Both the position numbers and the translations under genes were made by a program. A model generated the notes under the pieces. It saw only the letters and a program-made list of their open reading frames with translations. It was not told where the DNA came from and ran no database searches. A stretch of 64,000 nucleotides of DNA, taken from contig OX595996.1 in NCBI GenBank assembly GCA_951394045.1, forward strand, positions 1,364,001 to 1,428,000. Direction: 5' to 3'. This DNA is from Nitzschia sp. DOCU1 (lineage: Eukaryota > Bacillariophyta > Bacillariophyceae > Bacillariales > Bacillariaceae). Shown here one piece after another: positions 41,665 through 51,027 of this stretch. Position 1 is the first letter of the stretch; every line of letters starts with the position of its first letter.

Positions 41665-41913
41665 CATCTAGGTAGAGTAACCGAAAGTGCCGAGGGTTGC
41701 AGGATACTGCGTTTCCAGAAAGCTAGAAACATACTCCGAGAATGTAGTCAACTGGCAGGTCAACCTGTGCAAAACAAGAATACAGCCAGTATCAGGGAGA
41801 TACTGGAGAGCCCTCATACCAGCTCTCACTGGCTAGAATAAGAGTACGGTAGCTGGCCGTTGATGTACGAGATGATGCGGAGAGACGAATTGTTGAAGCA
41901 AAACTTCCTGTCT

Positions 41914-43584
41914 TTATTCATCATCGTCGTCTTCTTCTTCGTCGTCGCCATTATCCTCCCCACCGCCGCCATCAATGACGATTGGTCTGAGGCGCCACTC
42001 AAAGCCAATCTTATCCAAACGACGGATTCGTTCGTCCGTCAAAGACCCACTCCCGGGAAGCCCCTTGACTTTCCGTGTCATGTAGCGCCGCTGGAATTTG
42101 ACCCATTCTCCCAGCCGTAAGTTTTCCTGGTAATTGCGAGATACTCGAGTGTGGCCATGTTGTTCCTTAAATTCCACCAATGCCTTGTAGTGATTCTCCC
42201 AGGCGTCTTCCGCTCTAACAGGATTAAACTCGAAGTCAATCGAGTGGAGTTGGACTATTTGATCGGAGGTGATGCTGGGCTTGAGCTTTGCTAATCGTTG
42301 GTACTCCTTTTCCAGTTTGTCTGCGACTTTGCCTTCCGGATTATTCCGCGCCGCCCGCTTGCGTTCATTGTCAGCCCGGACCATTGCCAAGTACTTTCTA
42401 TAGCTCGTTCGCTGGGCCTTGCACCAATGGTGCAAACTCTCGTCAAAGCTGGACGGTACGACGGTATGGCCATGAGATAATTTGAAATCTTGCACCTCCA
42501 GAAAACGGTCCTCCCAAGATTTGATGGGATTTTTCCAAACCCTAAATTCAAAGCCGATGCTGTTCAATTTCTCTATCCTCTCAGGTGTCAAAACTTTTGG
42601 TTTTGGGTCTTCGCCAGCGGCGCGTTTTCGTTTCAAATCTTTATGATAGCTCCTCATCTTCTGGACGAAATGCGCCAAGTCGGTCTCTTGTTGTGTGTTG
42701 ACTCGACAATGACCATGCTTCTTTTGAAATTCGACCAGTTCTGCAAATCGTTCGTCCCAGGTCAGGTCCAACTTTAAACCTCGTCGAATGTACTTCCATG
42801 AGATCCCCAATTCGTCGAGCTGAGCAATCCGTTCAGGTGTCAACAGGTCCGAAGCCTTGCCCTCCTGAATGGATTCATACGCTTTCTTGCAGTTTCTGAT
42901 AAAATTTGCCAGACCCGGCATATCGCGCTTGTCGACATTTATGTGTCCATTCTTTTTCTTGTACTTTACCATTTGTGGATAGTACACAAGATATAGGTCC
43001 CTTCCCTTCTTGACATCCCAAGTAAACCCCAGCTCGTCAAGCTGAGCAATTCTTTCGGGCGTCAACAGTTTCGAAGTGTTGCCCTCATTCTGAATAGATT
43101 CATACTCTTCCTTGCATTTTCGGATAAAGTTATAAAGACCGAGCATCTCTTTAACTTTTACCTGCAAATGGCCATGCCTTTTCTTGTATTCTACGAGCTG
43201 TGGATAGTAAACCAGATATGGGTCCTGTCGCTTCTTCTTCTTCTTCTTCACGCTGTCATTGGGCGATTTGTCTGCAACCGGTGTAGCTTTCGCTCTCTTC
43301 TTGGCAGGGCTGCTGTTAGTAGCAGAGTCTTGGCCCTCGCTCGTCTTGCGTTTTTGTTGCGCGTTTTTGTTGTTCTGGGGCACAATCGAAGCTGCTGCAG
43401 CCATCATGCTATTGCCAATGGCGCCGGGTAGCCCCATCAAGGAAACGCCAGGAACAAAAATTCCAGCCACTTGTTGCTGTGCTGCAAGGTATTGATTGTT
43501 CGCCGACGCAACGGCCGCGTAAAATTCTCGGAATTTAACTTCCGCGTCATTACCAGCCGGGCCACTCCTTAGAGCGTCTCCCAT
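41914..43584 (-). CDS. HA-domain repeat protein, copy 2
   Basis: 556 residues, single exon, intact. The N-terminus (MGDALRSGPAGNDAEVKF, AAVASANNQYLAAQQQVAG) is almost the same as in copy 1. A Lys/Ser-rich linker (KKRAKATPVADKSPNDS, then KKKKKKRQ) follows. Five HA-type repeats come next: two of the DPYLVYYPQ/DLYLVYYPQ form, one TWDERFAELVEFQKKHGHC, one SWEDRFLEVQDFK.SHGH and one AWENHYKALVEFKEQHGH. It ends in an acidic tail (GGGGEDNGDDEEEDDDDE). The repeat pattern matches the Helicase-Associated domain, expanded in diatoms without a helicase. The basic linker suggests a nuclear place, and nucleic-acid binding is inferred, not shown. Confidence 0.85.
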   Translation of the reverse strand: MGDALRSGPAGNDAEVKFREFYAAVASANNQYLAAQQQVAGIFVPGVSLMGLPGAIGNSMMAAAASIVPQNNKNAQQKRKTSEGQDSATNSSPAKKRAKATPVADKSPNDSVKKKKKKRQDPYLVYYPQLVEYKKRHGHLQVKVKEMLGLYNFIRKCKEEYESIQNEGNTSKLLTPERIAQLDELGFTWDVKKGRDLYLVYYPQMVKYKKKNGHINVDKRDMPGLANFIRNCKKAYESIQEGKASDLLTPERIAQLDELGISWKYIRRGLKLDLTWDERFAELVEFQKKHGHCRVNTQQETDLAHFVQKMRSYHKDLKRKRAAGEDPKPKVLTPERIEKLNSIGFEFRVWKNPIKSWEDRFLEVQDFKLSHGHTVVPSSFDESLHHWCKAQRTSYRKYLAMVRADNERKRAARNNPEGKVADKLEKEYQRLAKLKPSITSDQIVQLHSIDFEFNPVRAEDAWENHYKALVEFKEQHGHTRVSRNYQENLRLGEWVKFQRRYMTRKVKGLPGSGSLTDERIRRLDKIGFEWRLRPIVIDGGGGEDNGDDEEEDDDDE

Positions 43585-44041
43585 GATGGTCCAAGGCTAT
43601 TATTCAGGGGAAAGGATCACACAAATAGTACACACCGATGGATATGCAGAAGCGGAAGACTTCAACGCCATACGATGGTTACAGAACTCCGATTTCTCTC
43701 GTCTCGTTCGGTTTGATTTTCGGCTTCTGTCCGTCCATCAGTGACGCGAGACTATTAAAGCACAATGTTTGACTTCTTCGAATGGGTAACCACAGGGAGG
43801 AAGGAATCTCATCCCTTTTATGGTGTAAGGAATTGATTTATGTTTCTCATTGTGAGCGATCGTTGAGATAGCCATCGCGGGCATCATCTCGTCTTCCACT
43901 TAACCTTCTATCTTTGGAGTGTAAACTGTAGCTTTTGTATCCCTCCAGACCCCTCCTTCTATCTGTAGTTTGGCGAGGCATGCATCGCTTCCTGCCAGTG
44001 CAGCATCATCTTATTTCACATTTCTCTAAACATATCTCTAC
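43585..44041. promoter_or_regulatory. 5' region of HA copy 2
   Basis: Homologous to 41088-41531. Also contains the 3' untranslated region of the CRAL-TRIO gene. Confidence 0.45.
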
Positions 44042-45001
44042 CTAGTTTTCCACTTGGTAGTCATAAGAATGGTAAAATGGGACTTCCGTGAGATACTTTT
44101 CCACATCCACTGACTTTACCAACTTGCCATCCGCAGTCAAAATGTCGGGGTCCTCCAAAGTTTCAGTCAAAAGCGCTGTTTTGGATTTCCCTGCTACCAA
44201 GAAGGTACTTTCCTTTAGAGACGCCGACAAGAAAGGTTTGATAGCATTAAAAATCTGACGGATCAAAAAGGGTGCTTCCAGCACGATTAGCTTGGCCATT
44301 CGTCCTGGAAAGAGCGTTTGCAGGGCCTTGATGGTATTGAGTTGCCAGGACAACGCGGGAGCATAGCTGCTATTCTGATTTTGCATGTTGAAAATCGCGC
44401 AAACTTTATCGTGCTGACCCCTGCTGATAAATTCCGACACGGCGGCACTTCGCTCTGCCGCATACAGCTGATGACGAATATAAGCTTGCTCGGTCGTTCC
44501 GCCTTCGATTCGGGGCGACTTGATGACAACGGGGCGTCCCTCCTTGTCTTGTCCCCTCAAGAGTTGCAGCTGCTTGTTGATATCGAGATGCACATCCTTT
44601 CGGATGGATTGCTCATCTTCGGATGTAGCATCCTTGTCAAAGCACGTGCGCATGAGTTCGATCTTTTGCTCTTTTCGCAGTTGCAACGCTTCTTGCAGTC
44701 GCTTCAAGGACTTGGCGGCGTTGTTTCCCCCGAGATATTGAACATGCCAGCGCGCCACTTTCATGGCTGTTTGCTTAGCGACTTCTGGTGAAGCCGCGTC
44801 ATCTCCTAGCTTCTTCAAAGCCCAGTAGGCGTACGATATGCTGGCAGCCGCCTCTAATTCATCCTCGGAGAGTCCCTCTACGACTTGACGGCAGGCTTCT
44901 TCCTCTTGAGTCGAATCAAACGCGGCGGGAACGTTGACAATCTCTCGAAATCGCTTCCGAGTGTCATCGTCAATGTTTTGGAGACTGGAAGGGAGAGACA
45001 T
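44042..45001 (-). CDS. CRAL-TRIO (SEC14-like) domain protein
   Basis: 319 residues from MSLPSSLQNID; the frame is open 27 codons further (45082), but that extension is hydrophobic/Cys-rich and unlikely. A helical N-terminal part (CRAL-TRIO-N-like, with LRKEQKIELMRTCF) precedes the lipid-binding domain at about 145-280: GRPVVIKSPR, YAAERSAAVSEFISRG, KVCAIFNMQNQNSSY, ALQTLFPGRMAKLIVLEAPFLI, then FLSASLKESTFLVAGKSK. The block order fits SEC14-type phosphoinositide or lipophilic-ligand transfer proteins. Ligand unknown. Its 3' end was copied in the tandem duplication with the HA gene. Confidence 0.82.
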   Translation of the reverse strand: MSLPSSLQNIDDDTRKRFREIVNVPAAFDSTQEEEACRQVVEGLSEDELEAAASISYAYWALKKLGDDAASPEVAKQTAMKVARWHVQYLGGNNAAKSLKRLQEALQLRKEQKIELMRTCFDKDATSEDEQSIRKDVHLDINKQLQLLRGQDKEGRPVVIKSPRIEGGTTEQAYIRHQLYAAERSAAVSEFISRGQHDKVCAIFNMQNQNSSYAPALSWQLNTIKALQTLFPGRMAKLIVLEAPFLIRQIFNAIKPFLSASLKESTFLVAGKSKTALLTETLEDPDILTADGKLVKSVDVEKYLTEVPFYHSYDYQVEN

Positions 45002-45348
45002 GATGAAGCAAAGGCACTGAAACAGGAATATGACCTCACTAAAAAAGGTATGGAGTCGTAAAAGATGTGAGCTTGCGCACAAAAACCGATCCTCCGCGAT
45101 GTGACTCTAATCATGAAAGGCGAATCCCATCTTCCATTCGTCGAATTCGGCATCATTCGTGCGCCATTTTTTGGGGACGGTCGGTGACCGCAAAGAAGTC
45201 TGACAGGTCGAAAACATGCAGTCGAACGAGTCTTTCGAGACAACAGTCCAATACTCTCGAAACTTTTGCAGACTCTAGCTACTGTAGCAGCCAACACCAA
45301 TGGTGCCATGAAATTATAGAGGCGTACTGCGAAACTTATATTATTGAT

Positions 45349-46386
45349 TTACAATACCTTGAGAACGAGCTTTCCCTTGGCTCGGTGGCTTTTACTAGCT
45401 TGCATAATGTCGTGAATACCTTGCGTTGTCAAAGAATACTGCGTGGCATCCAACACGGGCTTGACGGATCCCTTTTCCACAAACTCGGTGATCATCTTCA
45501 TATCATTCACTACCGCCGGGGCTTTGGTGTCTGTCAAGAAAATATCATAGGAGGGGCCACCAAACAGCTTTCCGTAGAACTTTCTCCAAAATAAACTGAG
45601 AATAGTGCTATAGAGACCTTTCCCATCACCCACAATGCTGACAAAGTGACCTCCCGACTTGAGACTGGCCCGAGCAATCTGCCAATGCTCGTAGCCACCA
45701 ACGGTGTCGTAGACAACATCAAAATCCTTGCCTTTCAGAGCATCCATGAGTGACGTTTCCTTGTAATTCACGACCACGTCGGCTCCAAAACCCTTGATGA
45801 GGTCGACATTACTTCCCGTTGCGTAGACTTCTGATGCTCCCATAGCCTTGGCCATTTGGATGGCCAGAGATCCAACACCACCAGAGCCACCAAATATTAG
45901 GACTTTGTCCCCCTTTTTCATCTTTCCAAATGTCCTCAAGCCTTGCAATGCCGTCAGACCAGCCAATGGAAGGGCTGCTGCTTCGGCCATGCTGATATTC
46001 GCCGGCTTCTTGGCCAATACGGCTTCATCTGCCACGGCATATTCTGCAAAGGCCCCTTTTGTAGAGATGATATCTCCATACACTTCATCGCCGACTTGAA
46101 GCGTCGTTGCCGTGTTGGGTCCAATGGCTTGAACAACTCCGCTCACGTCGTTTCCAACCAAACCCTCTTTGAGACCAGGAAATGACCCCTCGATCAGTTT
46201 CCAATCGACGGGGTTAATGGCAGCGGCATGCACCTTTAGCAAGACTTGCCCTTCCTTTGGTTGTGGGATTGAAACACCTTCCATGACCGAAATGACATTG
46301 GGCGTCGTCGGGTCGCCGTTCTTGTGCACGTAGGCTGCTTTCATGGTTGTCAGACTTTGTTGATTCATGGTTTCGTTTCTTTTCAT
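45349..46386 (-). CDS. quinone oxidoreductase-like MDR protein (zinc-independent)
   Basis: 345 residues, single exon. The N-terminal GroES-like domain has LLKVHAAAINPVDWK and GNDVSGVVQAIGP. The Rossmann fold has the NADPH-binding loop GGSGGVGSLAIQMAKAMGA at 166-184 and FDVVYDTVGG. The zinc-binding Cys cluster of alcohol dehydrogenases is absent, which points to the quinone/enone reductase branch (QOR, RTN4IP1 or chloroplast envelope ceQORH type). It should reduce alpha,beta-unsaturated carbonyls or quinones with NADPH. No clear presequence is present; Met7 and Met15 are alternative starts. Confidence 0.9.
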   Translation of the reverse strand: MKRNETMNQQSLTTMKAAYVHKNGDPTTPNVISVMEGVSIPQPKEGQVLLKVHAAAINPVDWKLIEGSFPGLKEGLVGNDVSGVVQAIGPNTATTLQVGDEVYGDIISTKGAFAEYAVADEAVLAKKPANISMAEAAALPLAGLTALQGLRTFGKMKKGDKVLIFGGSGGVGSLAIQMAKAMGASEVYATGSNVDLIKGFGADVVVNYKETSLMDALKGKDFDVVYDTVGGYEHWQIARASLKSGGHFVSIVGDGKGLYSTILSLFWRKFYGKLFGGPSYDIFLTDTKAPAVVNDMKMITEFVEKGSVKPVLDATQYSLTTQGIHDIMQASKSHRAKGKLVLKVL

Positions 46387-47530
46387 TGAAGTTTTCTTTT
46401 GGTTGAGATTGTAGTAGAGAAGTATATTTTGTGAGAAAAAGTGAAGGATGTGTGGGATGGAAGGTCGTCGATCAGAATGGTGCGAAGGGACGTTCTTCGA
46501 ACTTCGCTTTTCGAATCAATCTTCATGCCACTTTTTCATCGCCGTGTTCCCGCCATTCGGACCGTCCGTCGTCCGTCGGTCGGAGGAGTCAATGAGAGGA
46601 GTGTCTCGTCGTCTCGGCTTCGGCCGAAAGCTCCAAAATCCCATCGCAACTGAAACTGACCACATCCTTACCAGGTACGCTCTTGTGGCCACTTCGAATT
46701 AACAATTGAGACAGGTGACAGAAAGAATAATAGGCTGGCTTTGTCGCAAGCAGCAACAATCCTCCAAGATAGTAACAGCGGCGACCGTCCCCTCCCCTCT
46801 TGCTACTTCGTCGATAGTGCCCTGACTCCCACGCAATTCTTGAGAAGTGAGGCAAATAACATCATGAATTGTTTCCTTGACGAGGATAGAGAGCGATTCC
46901 ATTGCGATGATGGTGTACTTCCATCTCTCATGGTGATGACGACTTCTTCTTCTTTTCGTCGCCGGCAAGGATGATGGATCATGCTCTTCGTGCCAGCATC
47001 AACAGAACATGAGACCAAAAGAGCCACCGTGGGTTCCATGACCAGTCTTGGTGATGCTATTCTTCCGAGAATGCTGCTGCCACCGTCTTCATCATCATCA
47101 TCATGATGCTAGGCTTTTTGTGCCAGAACATCGTTTTCTCTCGTGGTGGCCGCGGTCATTGGTTTGGGCCTGATCCAATGACTCTTTGAGTCATTTTGGC
47201 ATATTTTTTTCTCCACATGCGGGTTCTCAATCATTCCACGCAGAGAGAAGACATCCTTTCATCGTCATCCACGACCACGAGAAAGAGACACGACGGAAAA
47301 AGGAAGCAGGGGATGGATGATGCCGCCCATTGCAAAACCGAGTTTGGATTTTGTTGCGGCTAATCTATCCTTCGTGTCCATTTCAAAGTAAATTGACGAC
47401 TGTCCTCCAAATTATCCCAAGTGCAATCTTGCAGCGTTCGTTCAACAGGCATCCGTCCATCTACCTGTTTATATTGAAGCATTCGAAGGAGCATTCTCGA
47501 TCCGAAGCCACATCCAAACTCTGCAACGAA
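46387..47530. other. intergenic region with a gene fragment and a short microsatellite
   Basis: About 1.1 kb upstream of paralogue 3. It contains the karyopherin-like fragment (46740-46945) and a short TCA/ATC run at about 47088-47106. The frame of paralogue 3 is open upstream to 47330 but the start is placed at 47531. Confidence 0.4.
46740..46945 (-). pseudogene. degenerate fragment of the karyopherin gene
   Basis: Matches 11815-11990 of the karyopherin gene in the same orientation: for example TTGTCGCAAGCA against TTGGCGCAAGCA, CAATTCTTGAGA against TAATTCTTGAGA, and ATGAATTGTTTCCTTG against ATGAATGGTTTCCTTG. At protein level ETIHDVICLTSQELRGSQ corresponds to ETIHAVRRLASQELHGVQ, and DEVARGEGTVAA to DEVAGEGAVGG. 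Indels break the frame and no start or domain is complete. Confidence 0.75.
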
Positions 47531-49006
47531 ATGAGGTTCCCTTTTTCATCATTTCAAATGTCTCATCGAGTAGTCACGCTATCGTGGCTATCTCTTCTTG
47601 CCTTATTGTCTTTCAAGCTGTCTTGTCATGTCCAAGCCAACAAGAAGCTGGTCATGTTTGCAGGCCCTCACAAGTCTGCTTCGACGTCGATCGAATCCTT
47701 CCTTTATGAATACGCGTCGGGTCACTCTCGTTATGGTGATGATGGCAAGAAATCCAAAGATGAACGTGAAAAGACGTTTGGGTTGCGTTACTGGTTATGG
47801 CCTCGGATTTCGGGCGTCATTGTCAATACGACCGAAAAGGAAGAGCCCTACAAGATTTACGGTCATTTAGTGACCGATCATGACAATTCCATGTTGCGAG
47901 ATGAAATTCTCAATGGCATTCGAGATGCCTGGGAAACCAATGGAATTGAAGGCGTCGTTCTGGGTACCGAAATGTTTGATCAAATTGGTGACTATGCTCC
48001 GTACGATGCGATCCGTGCCATGCACAAAATTGTAGATTATGTACAAGTCGAGCCGAACGATGTAACAGTGGCATTGAACTATCGGACTCCTCGTTTGGAA
48101 CAGTGGGCGGCCATGTGGGCCCATGCGACGCAGACCGGCCAAACGAATTATACGGCCGAATATGATGCGTGGTTGTGCGATGAGAATAATTTGAGCAAAC
48201 ACGTCGAAGTGTTGCAGACGCAAATGAATCCTCTCAATGCGGCCGCCACCTTTGTCAAGGAAGGATGGAATGTACGATTAGTCGATATGGGAGGTGTCGA
48301 CAAGGCGGACCGAGATATTAATCATGTGATTGCGTGTGATGTCATGACGGCCCGATGTGACAACGGAGATGTTTTGAATCACCACAAGGACAAGCCGCAT
48401 GAGAATTCTGTCAAGGTGGAATTTTCGGGTCTCTCGGAAGAACAACGTGAGGAAGCAGAACAACTCTTTCGAGCTCGCGATTGTGCCTACGTGGATGAGT
48501 TGCGAACCAATGTCCAGTTTGCTGTAATTTACAATGATACATTGTGGGAAAATTGTGATCCAACTCTGGGTGAAGTCTACAACAAATTGAGGGAGGATCC
48601 GAGTTACATGTTCAAGGCCTTGTTGAGTCAGATCCAATGCCCCGGTGGCAAGCGTCCCGTTCAGGATATGGTGAGCATGCACACGGCGCTCACGGGAGAA
48701 GTTCCCAAGGCTGAGAGGAAAAAGAGAAAGTCGGGCACTAAACGAACCGCTGGCGGTATTCTTCTTGAATTGCTCGCATTCGTTTGTATTGTTGGCGGTG
48801 CCATGGGATATCAATATCATCGAATGGTACAAGAAGGGAATCCACTGGTACGTGGAGCCCACCAAATCGACACGGCAGCAGCATTGGAAGAAGCCGAACT
48901 AGAGGGTCAATTCGCCAACAACGCCGCCGTGGATGCCGAATATGGAGACGCGGATAGCGACGACGATGAACAAGAATTGCCAACATCATCGGGATACAGG
49001 GATTAA
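47531..49006 (+). CDS. sulfotransferase-like secretory membrane protein, paralogue 3
   Basis: 491 residues from MRFPFSSFQMSHR; Met 47558 is also possible, and the frame continues to 47330 without protein-like content. A signal peptide (LSWLSLLALLSFKLSCHVQA) precedes KLVMFAGPHKSASTSIESF, the clearest 5'-PSB-like loop of the four (GPHKSASTS). LRYWLWPRI and VALNYRTPRLEQWAAMW follow, then MNPLNAAATFVKEGW, HVIACDVM, LFRARDCAY and LWENC. A membrane helix near 415-435 (LLELLAFVCIVGGAMGYQY) and an acidic cytosolic tail complete a type I protein. Function by inference only: PAPS-dependent sulfation in the secretory pathway. Tail-to-tail with paralogue 4, 120 bp apart. Confidence 0.75.
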   Translation: MRFPFSSFQMSHRVVTLSWLSLLALLSFKLSCHVQANKKLVMFAGPHKSASTSIESFLYEYASGHSRYGDDGKKSKDEREKTFGLRYWLWPRISGVIVNTTEKEEPYKIYGHLVTDHDNSMLRDEILNGIRDAWETNGIEGVVLGTEMFDQIGDYAPYDAIRAMHKIVDYVQVEPNDVTVALNYRTPRLEQWAAMWAHATQTGQTNYTAEYDAWLCDENNLSKHVEVLQTQMNPLNAAATFVKEGWNVRLVDMGGVDKADRDINHVIACDVMTARCDNGDVLNHHKDKPHENSVKVEFSGLSEEQREEAEQLFRARDCAYVDELRTNVQFAVIYNDTLWENCDPTLGEVYNKLREDPSYMFKALLSQIQCPGGKRPVQDMVSMHTALTGEVPKAERKKRKSGTKRTAGGILLELLAFVCIVGGAMGYQYHRMVQEGNPLVRGAHQIDTAAALEEAELEGQFANNAAVDAEYGDADSDDDEQELPTSSGYRD

Positions 49007-49126
49007 ACATATTTCATAACTCTTTATAGACATGTATGGTTCATGGGAAAGAACGTTTGATGTTTCACATTTAATAACAGTAAACTTTACTGTTGGATAT
49101 AACGATATATTAAAGTGGACGTTCTC

Positions 49127-50590
49127 TCATGTCAACATGCTCAAATGCGGCATTTGACCACTAATCCGTGGCTGCATTTCCAAATCCTCCCCTGGATAAT
49201 TATAGCGACCTCGGAAACGGTGATCCGTCTTTTTCGTCCAATACAATGCGAAGCACCCCACTCCAATGAATAACATGAAAAAGACGGGGATGGTCCATCC
49301 GGGCCTACCATCACTAGAATCAGTTGTCATGGAGGAATCTACCAGGTCGATATCCCCATGTGCGTCGTTGGTGGGCACGGGTGCTGCCGTGGCCCAGTTG
49401 GTGTTAAAGTTGCTCATGTCCGGTGCTTCGGCTGTCCCGTCCAGAATCTGTTCAATCGAAACTGGTTCACCATTGCAACCCACTTGAGATTGCAAGACAT
49501 TTAAAAAGTAATCCGTTTCAGCCAACATGTTGGCCATTGCAATATTACTCTCGGAACACTCCATATCCAACATGTCCCTGGGAAAGTCCAGCTCAATGAA
49601 AGTGTCATTTTTCACTGAGGATTTATAGGCACAATCTCGTAATCGAAACAGTTGCTCGATCTCGGATAATTGCGAATGCGTCAAATCTGGAAAGTACATC
49701 ACGCCTTCTTTGGACATGCCATCATTGGTTTCCGAGTCTTTCAAGTAGGACTTATCTCGTAGATTCATCAAGTATCCATCTCCATCGCAAAAGCCATTCA
49801 AAATATCACAACCAATCACATGTTCCACATCCAATCCTAGCGCTTGAATGCCCGACATGTCCAAGAGTTGTACTTTATAGCCTGCTTGTGCATATGTCGT
49901 TGCCACTCGCAGGGGATTCATGGCATGACTCACAAAATCCCAGGCAAAATCCCGAGCATATTCCGGATCGCACAAGAATTGTTGATAAGGATCATCCGTG
50001 CCGTCGTTTTTTAATTCAATGGGTACAAAATTAAAGACGCCCAACCATTGATCCATACGTGGTATTCGATACAACAAGATAATGGTCACATCCTTGGGCT
50101 TTAAGCGCAAAGTGGAAACGACTCGTTGCACGGCATCCACCGCATCGACATTGGCGTATCGGTTGGGTCCCACTCGATCAAATTCGGGACTTCCAATAAT
50201 CATTCCTTGAAACTCTTCGTCTCGAGTCATGGAATTCGTCCACGCTGTTTTGATGCCATTTAAAATGGCCTTTTGAATTTCCGCATTGTCGGGACTCAAG
50301 ACCAAATGTCCAAAGACTTGATGTGCCGTTACATGCAAGCGATGCAAGGCGGCCGATTGAATTTGAGGCCATACCCAATGCTTCAGTCCCTGTTGACGTG
50401 GAAGATTGGCACTGGCACTTGCGGGGCCATGTGCATAACTAAAGAAAAATTCTTCAATGGACGTCTCGGAGGTTTTGTGAGGACCGGCAAATACCACCAA
50501 TTGAGGAGATTTCGCCATGGCCAGGGGCAGAAGAAACGAACTGGCAAAGACTGCTAGCAATGAAGAGGAACCTATACAGCTCAATCTCAT
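49127..50590 (-). CDS. sulfotransferase-like secretory membrane protein, paralogue 4
   Basis: 487 residues from MRLSCIGSSSLLAVFA; the upstream Met at 50641 would add a Thr/Pro-rich stretch ahead of the signal peptide. QLVVFAGPHKTSETSIEEFF is the 5'-PSB-like loop. LKHWVWPQI, VTIILLYRIPRMDQWLGVF, MNPLRVATTY, EHVIGCDIL and LFRLRDCAY match the family. Near the C-terminus a membrane helix (WTIPVFFMLFIGVGCFALYW, about 433-452) precedes a basic tail, giving type I topology. It is in inverted orientation to paralogue 3, so the pair could come from an inverted duplication, but the proteins are well diverged. Confidence 0.75.
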   Translation of the reverse strand: MRLSCIGSSSLLAVFASSFLLPLAMAKSPQLVVFAGPHKTSETSIEEFFFSYAHGPASASANLPRQQGLKHWVWPQIQSAALHRLHVTAHQVFGHLVLSPDNAEIQKAILNGIKTAWTNSMTRDEEFQGMIIGSPEFDRVGPNRYANVDAVDAVQRVVSTLRLKPKDVTIILLYRIPRMDQWLGVFNFVPIELKNDGTDDPYQQFLCDPEYARDFAWDFVSHAMNPLRVATTYAQAGYKVQLLDMSGIQALGLDVEHVIGCDILNGFCDGDGYLMNLRDKSYLKDSETNDGMSKEGVMYFPDLTHSQLSEIEQLFRLRDCAYKSSVKNDTFIELDFPRDMLDMECSESNIAMANMLAETDYFLNVLQSQVGCNGEPVSIEQILDGTAEAPDMSNFNTNWATAAPVPTNDAHGDIDLVDSSMTTDSSDGRPGWTIPVFFMLFIGVGCFALYWTKKTDHRFRGRYNYPGEDLEMQPRISGQMPHLSMLT

Positions 50591-51027
50591 GGTGGTGGTG
50601 GTGTAAGTAGCTACCGTAGGGTGACACGAAGGAGGGGTCAAGGAGGGGTCAACAATTGAGGTAGCAAATAGCTACCGTAGAGGGTCGATTGTGATGATGG
50701 AAAATGACCCTTTCTTGGAGTTCTCGTGCCTCTCTCGTTGTGTACATTCTTTCTTTGGGCCTCTCATCGCGTCAGTCATCATCCGGGACATTATTGCAGT
50801 TTTTGCCACCAACGCGCGCATGCCGCAAATCAAAACGTCAACTTAACTGCAAATTTGAAATCCACGCCTGTCGAGCACGGACTGCCGACTGCGTTTTTGT
50901 GCCGACCGCCGCCACATTCGATTTCATTTCTGCTCTGACACAGATCAAGGAAGCAATGATAATGAAGAGTCCCTGCTGGAATATCAGTACTTTTTCTGTC
51001 TGACTAAAGATCAAACGCAAAGAGAAG
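50591..51027. promoter_or_regulatory. divergent promoter region, paralogue 4 / GT14-like
   Basis: 437 bp shared by two divergent genes. It contains two copies of TAGCTACCGTAG (about 50609 and 50669) and a tandem AAGGAGGGGTC pair (about 50630-50650). Confidence 0.45.

Larger units (their letters stand above)
41665..44166. repeat. tandem duplication unit 2
   Basis: Second unit, holding the intact HA gene copy 2 and ending inside the intact CRAL-TRIO gene, whose last 125 bp are the counterpart of the tail at 41532-41664. Confidence 0.75.

Noticed and set aside
47330..47530. Start of paralogue 3 at the first in-frame Met (47330)
   Set aside because: The extra 67 residues have no parallel in the other paralogues and would bury the signal peptide.
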